Assembly: GCF_964355755.1 (NCBI RefSeq)
Contig: NC_092674.1
Coordinates: 10,977,001 to 11,041,000 of the forward strand
From: Antedon mediterranea
Lineage: Eukaryota; Echinodermata; Crinoidea; Comatulida; Antedonidae
DNA length: 64,000 bases
Direction: 5' to 3'
A program made the translations under genes and the position numbers. Shown piece after piece: positions 35,201-50,200 of this stretch. The notes under the pieces were generated by a model. The model did no database searches, had not been told where the DNA came from, and saw only the letters and a list, made by a program, of their open reading frames with translations. Position 1 is the first letter of the stretch; every line of letters begins with the position of its first letter.

Positions 35201-38200
35201 AATAACAAATTAAAAGCAAGAATATGTGTGAAAGTGGAATAGATTTGCTTGTGAAAATGTTTAGAGCACTGAATTTGATTTCTATCAGTTTAGTCAATCC
35301 TGAAAGGCAGAATTTTAAGCGTGATTATTTGCAAAACAATGAAATTATTATTGTAGATTAATGTAGCTGGTTATGCCAGGTTGTTCACTTCAGCTATGAT
35401 GAGGTTGAAATTGAAGCAAAACCTATTTGCAAACCAATCGGAAGCAGTAAGGCCATCAGTACATTTTTTGGATTAGTGTGCGAGTTGATTTCAAAACGGT
35501 TTGGCCATTCTCAATTTACTTCCGATGGGCATGATTTGTGATTGAAAATTTAAAGCAAGAAAAGAGATGTTTAAAGAAGCAAAAATTGTTTAGCTACCAT
35601 CAACCAATGTGTTAGGAGGTTATGGGTAAGCATAATATTTGCATCAACTTACTTTTATTACTCAAAATACCAGGGTAATATCCCTGAGCTAATGAAATAG
35701 AAGAAAAAAATGAAAAAGAAAAGCAAAGAAGTATATATTGAATGCATTCTAATATAACATATTTGTAAGATAGGAGCCTTATTGTTACATGGTACATGGG
35801 TTAAATTATTCATGATATAGCATTCAATGTTCCCGTAGACAAAGATGATAAACTATATGCCTATACTAGCAAACATTAGTTTATAAACAGAAGCAAACGC
35901 TGAGTTTTGCTCTGAGAAAGCTTTGCAAAGTTTGCTAGTATAAACAAACTGAAGCAAACTCTGAGTTTTGCTCTGAGAAAGCTTTGCAAAGTTTGCTAGT
36001 ATAAACAAACTGAAGCAAACTCTGAGTTTTGCTCTGAGAAAGCTTTGCAAAGTTTGCTAGTATAAACAAACTGAAGCAAACTCTGAGTTTTGCTCTGAGA
36101 AAGCTTTGCAAAGTTTGCTAGTATAAACAAACTGAAGCAAACTCTGAGTTTTGCTCTGAGAAAGCTTTGCAAAGTTTGCTAGTATAAACAAACTGAAGCA
36201 AACTCTGAGTTTTGCTCTGAGAAAGCTTTGAAAAGTTTGCTAGTATAAACAAACTGCAACAAACTGTAGAAACTTATTTTGAACAAGTTATTCAGCAAAC
36301 TTGATGAATTATTTTTCTGAGTTTTGTGAACTCAGGGAAACAAATAACAGTCTAGGCATGGATCTATGCATAGATCTAATAGAGTCCATGGTCTTTGTAG
36401 GCATATATCCCTGTAAATGGACAAAATGAATTCCTCCAAACTGAAATATCATAAAACAGTTTAGACTTGCTGTTTTAGAATTAGGGAAGAGTGACATTAT
36501 CAGCAGCACAACCTCATAGTTTGTTCATGTGGAAATTATATTATGAAATGATTTTAATAGCAAGGTATTAAGAATGAAACAGGAACAATTAGATGCCTCT
36601 ATACTTCACATGGCATGATGTTAACATTTTCACATGAATTGATAGATATTTTCAGTATTTAGTTCAATTTCAAAGAATGAATGAATTTCAGAATAACAGT
36701 AATTACTAAATTCAAAGGGTTTTATGCAATAAGTAGCTTAGTCGCAAAAATAACACATCAAGCTCTTTTTTAGCCAAAGATATTTGTCAACTTTTCCCAA
36801 ATTTGGACACAATTTGGCTGGCTGAAAAAAAAGTATTCCCTAGTAGGGTGTCACCTGAATAGGGTGTCCCAAAGGAGAGGTTCTACTGTATTAAGAGATA
36901 TCATACTAGTATAATGTTAAATTGAATGTAGTCATTTAGCAATCACAATTGAATTAATATAGTATTGATACCTCACAACCATTCAATAAACACAAGAACA
37001 AAATGGTTTTTATGCAATAAGCAGCTCAGTCGCAAAAGTGACAATGTAACACAAACAGTTTAAATATGCATATGTGACTACCTCACTCTCTTAGTTGTAT
37101 AGCCTAATAATCTATATAGCCTTATGTTATTTATTGAGTGACATGGTACCACATGCCATAACAAATAACAATAAGGTATGAGAAGTTGAAAACCAGCTAA
37201 GCATAGCATGACATACAGACACATCCCAATCAGGCTTAGTTACTTAACCAGGTAAGTTGTAATCATGGGGACAGTTATCACTAACTTTGGTAGAACTTAG
37301 AAAACTTAAATATCTGGAGGATTTTTGAAGCATATCCAAACTATAGAGTGTGCTATAATACTTTGAAAAATACATCAAACTACTGTAATTAGGGCGCTAT
37401 AAAAAAATAAAAAGATATTGGCATCTACGTATAATAGTAAACATGGGTATTTCATGGTGTACCAAAGGCGGAAAATGTCGAAAATATTGTATTTTAGCGG
37501 GAGAGTGGAAAATTATATGAAATATCAGGAGACTACAGTAATGCCATTATTAGGATATTTGTTTAATGAATTGATTATCATGGAAAATATGAAGTTTGTG
37601 TTTGAGTTGAGTTTTTTGAGTACAAAACCTTCCGTAGTCTGCAGCAATTTCTTGTAAAACCCTCGCAATATTAAACAATGTTTTTACCATTAAAAAGCAT
37701 TTCTACATACCTGGAACGGCAACAAAGAACTTAACAGCATCACGGTGTCCGTGGAATGAGAGCTGCGCCTGGGTGATGCTACAGTAAGGAATCATGCTGC
37801 CTGGTCTCACACTATCGCTGTTACTGTCTGCGTACACACGGATCACGCCACCTGGGCGCACCCCTGTATTACTAGCTGCTGATTTTGTTGCTAAAAATGT
37901 TTAAAGTACATAATTATTTACTTTTTAGCGGATGGTTGGCCAGTGCTTTCTGAAGTCCTGTTTTAAATAACACTGCTGCAACGTATGGTTATTGCACATG
38001 TACTAACAAAAAAAATGACTGAACTTTTTGTTGGGGACACATTTGGCAAACACTCAAAATACAAATTTTTCTTTACAGTTATACAGTTAGTCACTGTTTA
38101 GAAAAGTAGAATGCAAAATACAATAGACTCTCCCAAACAAACTGGCCCAAATTTCTGGGTTTTTTCAAAGGTAGAAAATAATTCTCAACCAAAATATTTA

Positions 38201-41200
38201 TGGTTTGGGAGAGTTGATTTTTTGTCACATTAATTAAACAATACAAAGGGGAATAAAAAAATGTTTGGGTATTTGGGAATGTGCATTTTCATCTGATTAT
38301 AAAGAACTTAAGTAGCCTGTAGGTTATATTTTAGTATAAAATAATATGAAAAACTTACCTTCTGAGAGAGGTATTGATATAATGACACCATTTCCAGTAC
38401 CAACCCACAATCTATTGCAAGCAATCCGTAAGGCTGTGATACGTACAAATGAGAAGCCTAGCTTTCCAGTACCTGAAAATTTTATTTTAATGTATTCTCA
38501 ATTTTACAAATGCAATTTTATGACGTCAAACCCTAATCCCAAATGGAACAGTCCACTTGTACATAAATAACACCATGCGATGTGCTCAAGTAGGACGTTA
38601 GGTCAAATGGCTTCATTGCTCTATACAACAAAACATGAAGTAGAAACGAACAGACGATTGGGACAACATATGTTTGGACCTAGTTTTTATTGCCAAGATC
38701 ATTTATGGTGGGAAAGATTATTTAGTGGGTTAGGCTCAGTTAGGTTGTTTATTTAGGAGTAAGCCCAAGTCCATTTTGTATACTGGTCCATTTCAACTCC
38801 TATCAATGTGGACAGACTAATTAGCACTGTTTGTTGGCTGCCCAAAGACACTTTATGTGTATTTCAATCCAATTATACTGTATGGAAGACGAGAGTTATT
38901 TGCTAACATTTACATCAAAGTGAACTGGTCTTACCTAACATTTTACTGACATATGGTTCAATATCAACATCTTGAAGGTGCTCACATGTGTGTGCATGGT
39001 AAAGTCGTAGTGTACTATCCAATCGTATTGAGATCCATACACCATCACCTTGCCAGGCTATTTGACGTACTTGACTTTCCTTACGTGGATGGGCGTCGAA
39101 GGATTTCTATTAAAAAAAAGTAATAGAGTAAAAGAAAAGAAATTCATAGCCAATCTTGGGGAACAGTTTTCTTGTGTAGCAAAATTATTTAAGGCCTAAA
39201 ATATGAAATATGCTGTTAGGAGTTCAATAGGAAAAAAATAAGTTAAAAGTAAATATATAATATATATAAAAAAGGTCTTGTAGGTTTTGATATAAGGGTC
39301 ATACACCATCTGTATTACTATTGATATCCCCAGTGGTGCAACGGCTATGAGAGCTCACTGGCTAAATCCATGGGCCTCGGAGCTTACAGGGTCCCTAAAG
39401 GAAACAACATGCATTAAAATATGTCGAAAAAGGTTAAAAACACACAAGCCCTCCAGCATTGTTGGGGTCCAAAGAGAGGAGCCTCTGCATTACGCCACGG
39501 ATATCTCAATATATTGATACCTTAGTGGGTTATTTTGCACAAAATCATCAAAAGTAGGAGGTAGGCTTATATTTGCATCAGGATGGCATGTATAAAAAAA
39601 CATTGAATTCTTGTTGAATATAGCTTCCGCATAAATGTGGAGAAAAACAATTTAGATAACTTTAATTTTCAATGCGGGTAAATTTTACTTACCTCAATTT
39701 TCAATGTGAGTGGATTAATGATGTGAATTTTGTTGCGTACTCCGCACCATACTCTATCATAAACAACCATAAGGCAGCGTATAGAATGATTTGGTTTGCT
39801 TAAGTCTAGCAGATGGTAGTTACTTAGATCCCACTGTCCATCTGAAAGTAACAATTTCATTTATTTAAAGATATATTGCCCCTTGACATTTCTTTTAAAA
39901 TGTTGTTGTTGAATATGCCATTTTAATGTTTTAAATTATTATCATTCTGTTTAAAAATTGAATCAGAAAAAATTATTTACCTGAAAAAAGGTGTAATTTA
40001 TAGCAAAATATAGCCAAAATGACCGTCAGACAATGGGGTTTTGGTTAAATTTAACCATTTAATTTGTCTTTTTATAAGTAAAATCATAATTTGTTTCGTT
40101 TTTTTATATTAAAACTGCAAAAAGGTCTATGCAAAGAATACTATACTAGAAAGTTGTAGGTAAATGAAAAAGATTACACCTAACAAAAACAACTGCATAT
40201 GATCCAAGCTGGCAAACCCAATTTGATCCAAAATAGAGTAGGCATTTTTTGTAACTGATAACATTATTATTTTAAATTGCATGCATGAGTGAGTTTCTTT
40301 AGTAGCCTAGTATTTTTTCTTAGAGTACCGATTGACCCTGTTTTTAATTGGTATGGTTGGGCAGTAACATTTGTTAAGCCTCCCAATACAATTTCCAACA
40401 ATTATAGCCTAGTTGAACATAGCCATCAGAAATAAATGACAAATTTGACATCTCAATTCACATTCAATTCACCAGGGAAAAATAGTAGTGAGTCCTCTAT
40501 CGGCAGCGAATCGTTTTTGCACACGAGACAGCGTGAACAATTACCCGGAAGCAACTTTGTTTTTAAAAATAAATATTAAGTTTTTGCAAACTGGCCAATT
40601 GGAACTTTTGGTTTTATTATACTAATGAATAATTCATGAAAACCTTTGACACAGCATCTACGAACCACGTGATATTGTTTTTTTATCGACAAAGCCATTA
40701 TATCTGTGTCAAACAAGGGTGAATTACACCGATGTTTTTTAAACAATTTTAGGGTATTCGAATGTTAAAATTTCGTCTAATTTGTTGAGGCTGTAATAAA
40801 ACAACCTAATTTTTTGAGAAGGTGGGTTTTATATTTTCTGGATATTTAATTTTTCAATAGTAGTTAATAAAAAAATCTTGTTGGTGTTATTTTTTATTTT
40901 TTTTTAATGGCTGCTTAAACATGTGCCTTTTTGGTTATTTTACTGCTGAAAATGGAACACATGGTTGTAGCTAAAATCATTTTTTACACCATAAGATTAA
41001 AAATGTTGCTTTTTAAATTAATAAGAACATTATATAATATATAGGAAAGTTGTTTTTAATCATAAAACTTTACAAAGCCTCTTTTATTTTATTTAAAAAT
41101 CAATATAGTCTAGGCCTAGTTTACAGGTAAGAGAGCTAGGCAATAGCCTGTTATTATAGTGGAGTAGTGCGTGTATTGTTGGCGCGTGTTCATTGTCAGG

Positions 41201-44200
41201 CGCGCGTATTTATAGGCCTAGGCCTAAGGAAATAAAAATAAATGATTACAAATATAACTAAATAATGATTATTATTAATTTAATGTTGTTTTTTGTTTAC
41301 AGATCACAGAGGGATGTTCTTAAGCTGTCTGCATACTTCAATACAATAGAAATAGCATTAATCAACAACAATTTCTCATTAATTTACCGGCATATGTGAA
41401 ATAACACATACAGTAATTTTATGGATATCTACAGATTTTTATTGCCAAAGGACATTTAATATTTAAAAACTTGATATTTTCCTAATTTACTTATTTAAAG
41501 GTTCAAGCGGAGGTTGGTTGTTGTGCGGTAATTCTTATAAAGTTTAAATGTGATTTCCAAATCGGCAATAAATAATCATTATATAAATATAAATAGAAAA
41601 AGGCCTAGTACAAAAGATGTTAATTTGATGTACAAAACTTGTTGTCTAATTTGTGATAATATTAAAGGTTTTATGTTAAATGGTGTGTATTTCATTTATT
41701 GCTCCATTATTATAATAAAAAGAAGGGAATCGTGAAATTTCATTAATTATTTAGCCCCAAGAATGTATTGATTTTATAGTATTTTACCAATTTAAACAGT
41801 CCAGGCCTAGCTTGCAGACAGTCCCCCTACCCACTTCTTAATAATTTTAAGAAAAATGAAAGTTCAACAATAATAATAATATTTCAAAATTTATAAGCCC
41901 TTTGTCCTCATATTTTAAGATTATGAATCAGCCACTTAACAAGAATAACAATCGAGGGGCCAATGATGAAGCGCATCTTCCCTCATTCTCTTCGCCTAAG
42001 AAAACGATTATCCAGCCCTGCCGCGTCTCCCTAGGCCTACGCGCACCGTGCTTTCGCTTAAAACAGACCTATATTCAACTCCTTATAGAATTTGTTTGAA
42101 AAATAACACAAAGCTTATTTTTGGAAATCTTAGAAAATACATATAAGACTATATTATACCGTTTTCAGAATTTCATTTAAAAATTCCAAATTAATGTTAA
42201 CTATTTTAACAAACTAGTTAGTTTTCACTTTCTTGTTTTCGTCGTATGACTCGCTTTGTTTACGCTTACACTTGGCTTAGACGTTTATCTTAGAATTCGA
42301 ATAAATGAATCCATAATCAACAAAAATTGGTACTGTTGTGGTTTTTGTTTAATATAAATATTCCTAATACACAGAAATCAACTAAACAGCAATATAATTT
42401 AATATAAACGAGTTAAAAAGGAAATTTAGACAGCCTATAAAATACGGAAGTCAGAACTCGCGTCGCTCGAAATGTTCGGTAACTTTCTATTTATAGCCTA
42501 TCGAAAAAGGCTCTGGCTAACTTTTAAATTAAAAAGGCTCTCGGAACACTTAATTTCCCATTATCACTATTTGACGTGGATGTGAATTAAACACTGAAGT
42601 GATGAGAGTGCTTTCTGATGAACACATTAAATATTACCTGCAGATCTGTGGAATACTGCTATAGTTCCATCTGCTATTGCAACAAATACACGACCTTTGA
42701 CATATCTGAAAGACCAAAGTGATAGTAGTACAAATAGTAAACAACATGTTGGCGAGAATCTCAATCTCTTCTACCAATAGAAGTGTTTTCAAAATGATGA
42801 AGGAAAATGTTTTAATTCACAATTTATCAAATCAGTTCCTACTACTTTGAAATTAGCATCATAAAATGGAAAGATTTTCTGTTCCTATTGACAAAAAAAG
42901 AAAGTTAATTGAAATCATAATTAATCTAGGATATCTATAGGCCACTACTTTATTACACCAACCTTCCAGAGATGTTCTCTACACAGGCCACTGAGATGCA
43001 CTTTCTCATAAAGTTATACATTATGTGCTATATTGGTTTAGTTACATTTTGGTATATTATTATATTGCAATTATGTGATGTAAACAACATTGGGGACAAT
43101 ATATAAAAAACTACATACACAATAGATAAAATTGAATCTTTAAGTTTGAGTGTGTGTAGACATCTCCTCCACTGTGATACTGCAGAGTGTACATATAGAC
43201 TGAAAAATGCAGACAATATTATTATTACTCCAAGCATCACATATTTAATTGTAAGCTTGTGATTGAAAAACTCTTATCCAAGCTCAGATTTATTTAATAC
43301 AATTTCATAATAAATATATGATATGTTGGAAAATAATCATATTCAATCATCTGTGAAAGAGTCAAATTGCATTGCATTATCCCAGCCAACAACCAGATTA
43401 CTATGAAACTGCAGTGTAGTTCAGGTCTAGTCTGAATACTTTATTAAAACTGGTTCTAGTGTTCATCCTCGCACCATAAAAAAAAAAAAAAATAAGGCTG
43501 TCAACCTTACATGTTAGGTCAAGATACAACTTTGCACTGATTACTAGCTGCATTAAGGGAGTATATTTCCATATGCCTTTGATAAAAATAATGACCAGGG
43601 TAATAATGTGAAGCGAATATTATTATTAATATAAAAGCTTTCGATCATGATTGTAAATTAGTATTTTTTATATTGGTCATGGTAATGGTCAATGTTTTGT
43701 GAGGTGGCTTTCAGCAAGGTCAAACATGCTCTTTAATATTGTCTTATTATCAGCTCATGGAATGAGACACACAGTTAACTATGGTGACAGAAGATAGTGA
43801 TTACATGAAGTTGACTGTGCCAAGGCTTACACAGTGACGCAGTTTTAGCCATACTCCTGCAAGTGTGCCAGAATCAGGATTTCAACCAGGGACCACCAAG
43901 CTTTAAGTGACAATGTTAGGGTTTCTTTTTATGTAAATAAACTCACCATCCGTTCTGACCTCCCAGCCACATCGTTGGTTTCACACTACTCATCTTCTCA
44001 GCCTCCACATACATAAAGTCATTCTCCATTTGTACTACAGACAGACCATCTTTGAGCAGGTCACTGGCATCCTGAGAGGCACTTCTTGCTCTCTTAGCAG
44101 CTTCACTCTGTAGTGAACTCACACCAAGAGGATCTGGTTGTACATCTGACAATGCAAGATATAAGGTAGGTAAATTTATTTGAATGACAAAGAAAATTAC

Positions 44201-47200
44201 TGTAATATCATAATGAAGATATTTGGTCACAATGTTATGTTACCGCAATCAAGTTTTTACTGTATTCAACACTCAAATCTGTATTTATTCCTTTTTTTTT
44301 ATTTATTTAGGTGACCAACTTGATCGAGCTTTACTCTTTTGGTCTATACCTTTCATTCACTTTGCCTTGTATTGATATTAAAATTATTAATATCATTGGT
44401 GTTCAATAAATAAATAAAATATGAAATGTATCATTTAACTTTGAAATTCTGACATGTGACAGGACTTCAACCCAGGACCCTTGGAGTGGTAGCTAAGCAT
44501 CATAACCACCAAGCCACAACTCCACTCCACATTCCTTCTTTGATTCTCTATTTTCATCTATAAATATAACAAAAAGTAAAGATAAAATTATCTCTTTACC
44601 ACTCTCACTATCTGAATCACTATCATTGGCATTTTGCGATAGAATCTTCTTCTCTGACACTACTCCTTCCATGCCGATCTGAGATGACGCCGGTGCGCCG
44701 ACAACAGCCTGTCGTAACACTTCCTCTGCATCTTTTGATGATGTGATGTTGGTACTCAGGTTAGCTTCTCCAACCTCTGCCTTGAACTCATGACTTGCAA
44801 TACTCACTTGATCAGCTAATATTCAAATAAAATATAAATGTTAAAATGCAGTCAAAAGAAACACCACCTAATCATATTTTGATTTGTTTCATGTCGAATA
44901 TCATGATAAGGCATAACAAGTTCTACATTATAAGATTTATTTTTAAGATTAGAGTAATGCTTGTTTGTTTGAAATCAGTTGACCTCAATTAAGGAAATTT
45001 GCATAGGACTTCTACAGAATCACGGCAAGTACCAGTAGACATCTACCCTTCTGAAAGATGCCATGGGTTTATTTTAGGCACACAAGCCACATGTGTGTAC
45101 ACTGGACGTTTTGATGTGATGTGCCCATATGGACACGAAGACTAATAAGATAATATCACTACCGTATTTGGGCTCCCTACACTGTTTTTTTGTCAAACTA
45201 GTTTGATAGTGTAGACAGAGCTTAAGATACTGTGTCTCTACCAAAGATGAAATAATATTTTTTCGTAGTGGCATACCTCTGTCAGATGACGGAGTATTAC
45301 TTCTGGGAGTTGACGGCACACTAACGGTTACCATAGTAACAGTACCAAATTTTTCTCCATCAGGTGAAGGTGATGATCCGTCTGTTTCATCATCAACCAT
45401 TGCTACAGGTTCATCGTTTGCTGGGTAGTCACTTTCAAGAGCACCTATATGGAAATAATAATGCAAGTCAGAAATATTCATGATTTAATATTTACAACAC
45501 AGCGCAATACACATCAAGAAAAAACTGAAGCAGTTTTAAAATTAACATTTCTATAGTGCCTTTACCAAGATCAAAGCATTTTTAAATAACACAAATTATT
45601 GAATCTCTGCAGACACAGAAGAAGTGCCTAACATGATAAACATGCTAAGAGGTCCTTATAAGGAAAACCTCACACCGCATCATAATTAATGCTTGATGGG
45701 AAGGCTCGTCAGATATACATGAGCTTAACAAAAAACAAAGTTGTATCAGAGGTGATATCTGGTTGGTATATTATTAAATAACCTTATTTTGGTTAATAAT
45801 TAACATTATTTTTGCTTGATTAAAAATGTACAGAGTAAGATTTAGATCTTTCCTGACACGTAGCACCTGCATTGGCTGGTGATACTTTGCTTTGGCTAAC
45901 CTGTCATTAAAGTACTGTACTAGGGATTGATGTCACCTCAATATTGTAAGTTCTACCATGACTAATTTAACTAAATTAACTGTTTCCTACCTGGTACACT
46001 ACAAATGCACAGTATATACGACTCGCTAACTGGAAATGCGTCAAGTATATTCTGAGGTTGGTTAGCATCCACGACTGTCACCTTGGCAACCGACTGGATA
46101 CTTGTACAGATCCAGACCAGGGATGACAGGTTGTTCTTCTGACATTCCTCTTGCTCTTTCTTTGCCTGCTTCAGCTCCTCGTCTAGTTTATCCACCTCGC
46201 TTCCAGACATGTTGGAGGGGTTCTGACCATCCTCAAGGTTTGAGGAGGAGTAGAAGACACTGGCACCTACGATAGAGCCACCGTCCCTAGTCCTGCCACC
46301 AGTTAGGTTCACCCCCGCTGCACACCATATCTGAAATAAAAAGTCAAAAGTAAAACAAAAAAGAAAAACTTGAATGGAAATCTGCAATCATTTTAAATCA
46401 TCAGATGTTTTCCATAATTATACAAAAAAAATGATTTTGGAAAGGGATACAAGTGAAACATAGATGGTATGTGAAATTACAATTATATTTTACAACAAAT
46501 GAAAACTAAAAAAACTCAAAGATAAACAACATTTTGTGTCAGACAATTTTTACTATCGGTTTTTTAGGTTTGAAAGAAAATAACATTACATTAGGAATCA
46601 TCCTTTGGGACACCTTATTCAGTGAATACCTTATTCAGAGGATTCCTCTGTTAAGGGGTTTCCTGTGAAACGAACAAGGGCCAATACACACTATGGATGT
46701 TTTTTAGTCTCAAAGACGTCCCCTTAATAGAGGTTCTAGTGTATTTTGAATATAACCAACACATATTATGGTGTAAAATCGATGATACAAGAGGCACTGA
46801 CTAAATTAATTAGAAAGCATTCTTTACCTTTGTTCCAGGTTCCTTTTCTAACAGAGGCCTACAGAACACTGGAACAGGGACACCAACTAAACATCCTCTG
46901 TTAGCCTCAGGTGGTTGAACACTCTTAGAAGGTGGTTGATGCTTGGCTGGTAAGCTCCATCCATAAGCTTGTACTCGTCCGTCATCTTTCTTTACATGAG
47001 CCTTCACTTTCTTGTACTGTTCACGTCGTTCTTTCACTCGCTGTGTGGCATCTCTGTGAAAGATACAAATACATGGTGTGATCATGTGACTACGTGTGAG
47101 GAATTTGTAAAAATAAGTCTAAAATGTGTTTTAAGCAATAATTACATGTAGTTAGATTAATTCTACAGCTACGCTATGTTCTAAGGTTTAATATCAAATA

Positions 47201-50200
47201 CTAGTGTAAGTATTCTTTTTGTGATAATTAATACAGTGTACACATTTAAATATATATATATATCGGCCGAGTGATAGGTTAAATTAATTCTATGATCTAT
47301 GAGAATGAGAAAAGGATATTCTCAACTCGAACAACCGACTATGTGTAGTAAGTGTTGCTTATGTTTTTGACAAACATAACAACACTTACAGCCCATTATA
47401 ATCATCATCATCATCATCAGATTTCATCATCATAATCATTAACCACATGATCTAAATCATAATAATCTTAATGTTCAAATAGGATGATTCACATTTCAAA
47501 GTAATAATATTGTCACTTCACATGATAAATGAAAACAGCAATATGTGATTAAAAACAAGTTGTGCATGAGATGATGCTAAAGGGATTAATTTTGAAGTGG
47601 ATTTGATATTATGAATGTTTAAAAGCAAGAAGGAATGCTACAAGCAGTGTGTGACTGAATAACATAGCAGTGTGTTGAAAAACTAATAATATAATATATG
47701 TAAATTAAATGAAGGTCATAAGGACCATTGCTGGGGTCAGGGTTCTAGTTTCACTTAGCATTTTCATTTCTAATTTATAACAACATTGATCAAGCATCAG
47801 TTATATGATGCTATGTATACCAAAGCCACAAAATGGTGGTGTAATAGCATGCAAAACTGGGTACTTCGTATGGACCTCCAAGTTGCTCATGGGAAGGACA
47901 TCTACTCACACTGCTCAGACAGAAAAGTGTGGCATAGGAAGGGATCTAATCAGACCAGACAAGTCTAATTTGCTTTTTTTTTGTAATAATCATTTATGTA
48001 AAACTGCAAATTGTACTGTGTGTTAGATATTAAAATGTGTATTTATATAAATCTAATACTACAATTAATACACAAAAAAGAAATATAAATTAAAGTGTCT
48101 ATTCATGCAGAAACAAATGAAAATACACCAATAAACTAATCATAACGAAACAACATTTTTTTTATAGTAATATATATTTGAACCAAAAATTTTTTTTTCA
48201 CCAACAAATCAAAAACACTTACGCATGCATCAATGGTTTAAAATCAACTATTCAAAATAAGCAAGACTTTTAAATATTACATAAATACATTTAAAGTTGT
48301 GTGTATTACGATTAAAAGAAAACCTGGGATCTTTAATTTGTAACAGTAATACATTAAAGATGTATTGTCCCTTCTGAATTTAAATTGGCCATATCAAAGT
48401 ATTATTATTCAAAAATTCGAGCCAAAAACAACAAGTTTACATAATTAAAAGGTAAATTAATTTGATTACATTTCGTCACGAGCGAAAGTAAACAAAGATT
48501 TCAAACCACGAGTATGCATTATGCATGATGCTAATTAGGATTGTTTACAACTCGTCACGGTTGAGAGGGTGTTTTCACACAGATCGCGAGGAAGTTTATG
48601 CATACAGAGTAGCCAAACAAGCGTGTTGCATTATGAGATATATTTTGATCGAAAACTTTGACTGGACGTCAAAGTTATTTTTTGAACAAAAAACGTATGT
48701 ATTTCAGTTAAATGATTTTTTTCCGACTAATTTTTGTTGAAGTTAATAACTATTATGAAATACTAATTACCCACTTTTTTTCGCAATTTTTTATTTTTAT
48801 TTTTGTAGAATTAGTCAGAGACAATACATCTTTAATTATTTAATTTACAGTATGACATTTCATACTTAAGTCACACTAGATATGTCATAAGCTGTTTCTT
48901 TTATGTATTGTATTTATTATACTTCACTTTCTGTTTCATTTTAAAAAGGATGTGAAGACTTTTAACAATCAAAGTACTGTTTTGATACCTTACACACCAC
49001 GAAAAGAAATTATAGCACGTGAAAGGAAAACTGGAAACATTAAGCAGGGTAGAGGTTATGACAAGCATTGGCCGCATTCAGGCTTAGTTATTTAGCTGGT
49101 TAATTTGTTGACCTATCCACCAAAATTACCGATAATTAGTCCATGAAGCAAACTTATCCAGGTAAATAAATAAGTCTGAACAGGGCCCATACAGTTTTCT
49201 GTATATTATAATAGTATTTTATATAAGCACATCAGGCAAAGGTGATATACTGAAATTTAATTAATTAATTTGAAACGATAAAGATAAGGAAATCGGTGAG
49301 AATGAGAAATAGTATTTTATATATATATATATATATTTTTTTGTACAATTAGGGGGACATTTTCACCACTATTAAAGGGGACATGGAAAAGTGAAACTAC
49401 AGTATCATAGTTACTGTAAATAGTCTAATTGGAAAACAGCAATTTAGTTTGTACGATCATGGATTAATAATTGGTATGATGAAAAAAATATATAATTACT
49501 TATATTAATTAAATAAACTATATAATTGATTTACAGTAAAATAAATTTATACAAAATATAACACAATATTTGATTTTCAAAAATAAATTTATCTAACACG
49601 CATAGAAGGCAAAATAATATGGGGTTGCTTTTATGCACTGATCAGTTTAGCTTTATGGTGTTTTGATTGATTTACTGAGCAAAAATATCATAATCATAAT
49701 TATTGTAACACAATAGTTTTAAAAACTATTCAAACATAGAATCAAAAAATCTTATATACAGTACCTGGGGGAAATTGTATCAAATAAAAAATTCACTTAT
49801 TAATAAGAACTGATTATCTTAGTAGCAATAATTAGCAATGACAATAATATTAAATAATAAAAATTATCTAGATTATATGTTCATAATATAAATGTTACCA
49901 TTGATTGAACCAAATGTGTTTTTTTCCTGATGAGTTTTGGAATGTTAATATGTACTTCATATTATTCTCAACTGGATATCTTGTTCAGAAATACTGTATG
50001 CATATTCAAGTCTAAGTCTAGTTAAAATCAATGAAATCAAATCACTTTTCCACATATAGTTTCCAAATTTGGAACATTAAGTGACTATAATACTACTTTG
50101 GTTTCGCATGCAATTGTGGGCGATAGAATCATTATTATTATACTCTAATATTGTAAAATATATTTCATCAAATATTTGTCCAATTACCCCATAAGCGTAA

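Larger units (their letters stand above)
30750..37710 (-). other. JIP intron 17
   Basis: Almost 7 kb without a recognised exon. Holds GGGACACC-family fragments (32295-32460 and 36836-36892), a 25-bp array (32493-32660), an inverted repeat (33503-33577), a 61-bp array (35875-36257) with a related single copy near 34455-34540, and scattered TACAGTA words. Confidence 0.8.
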
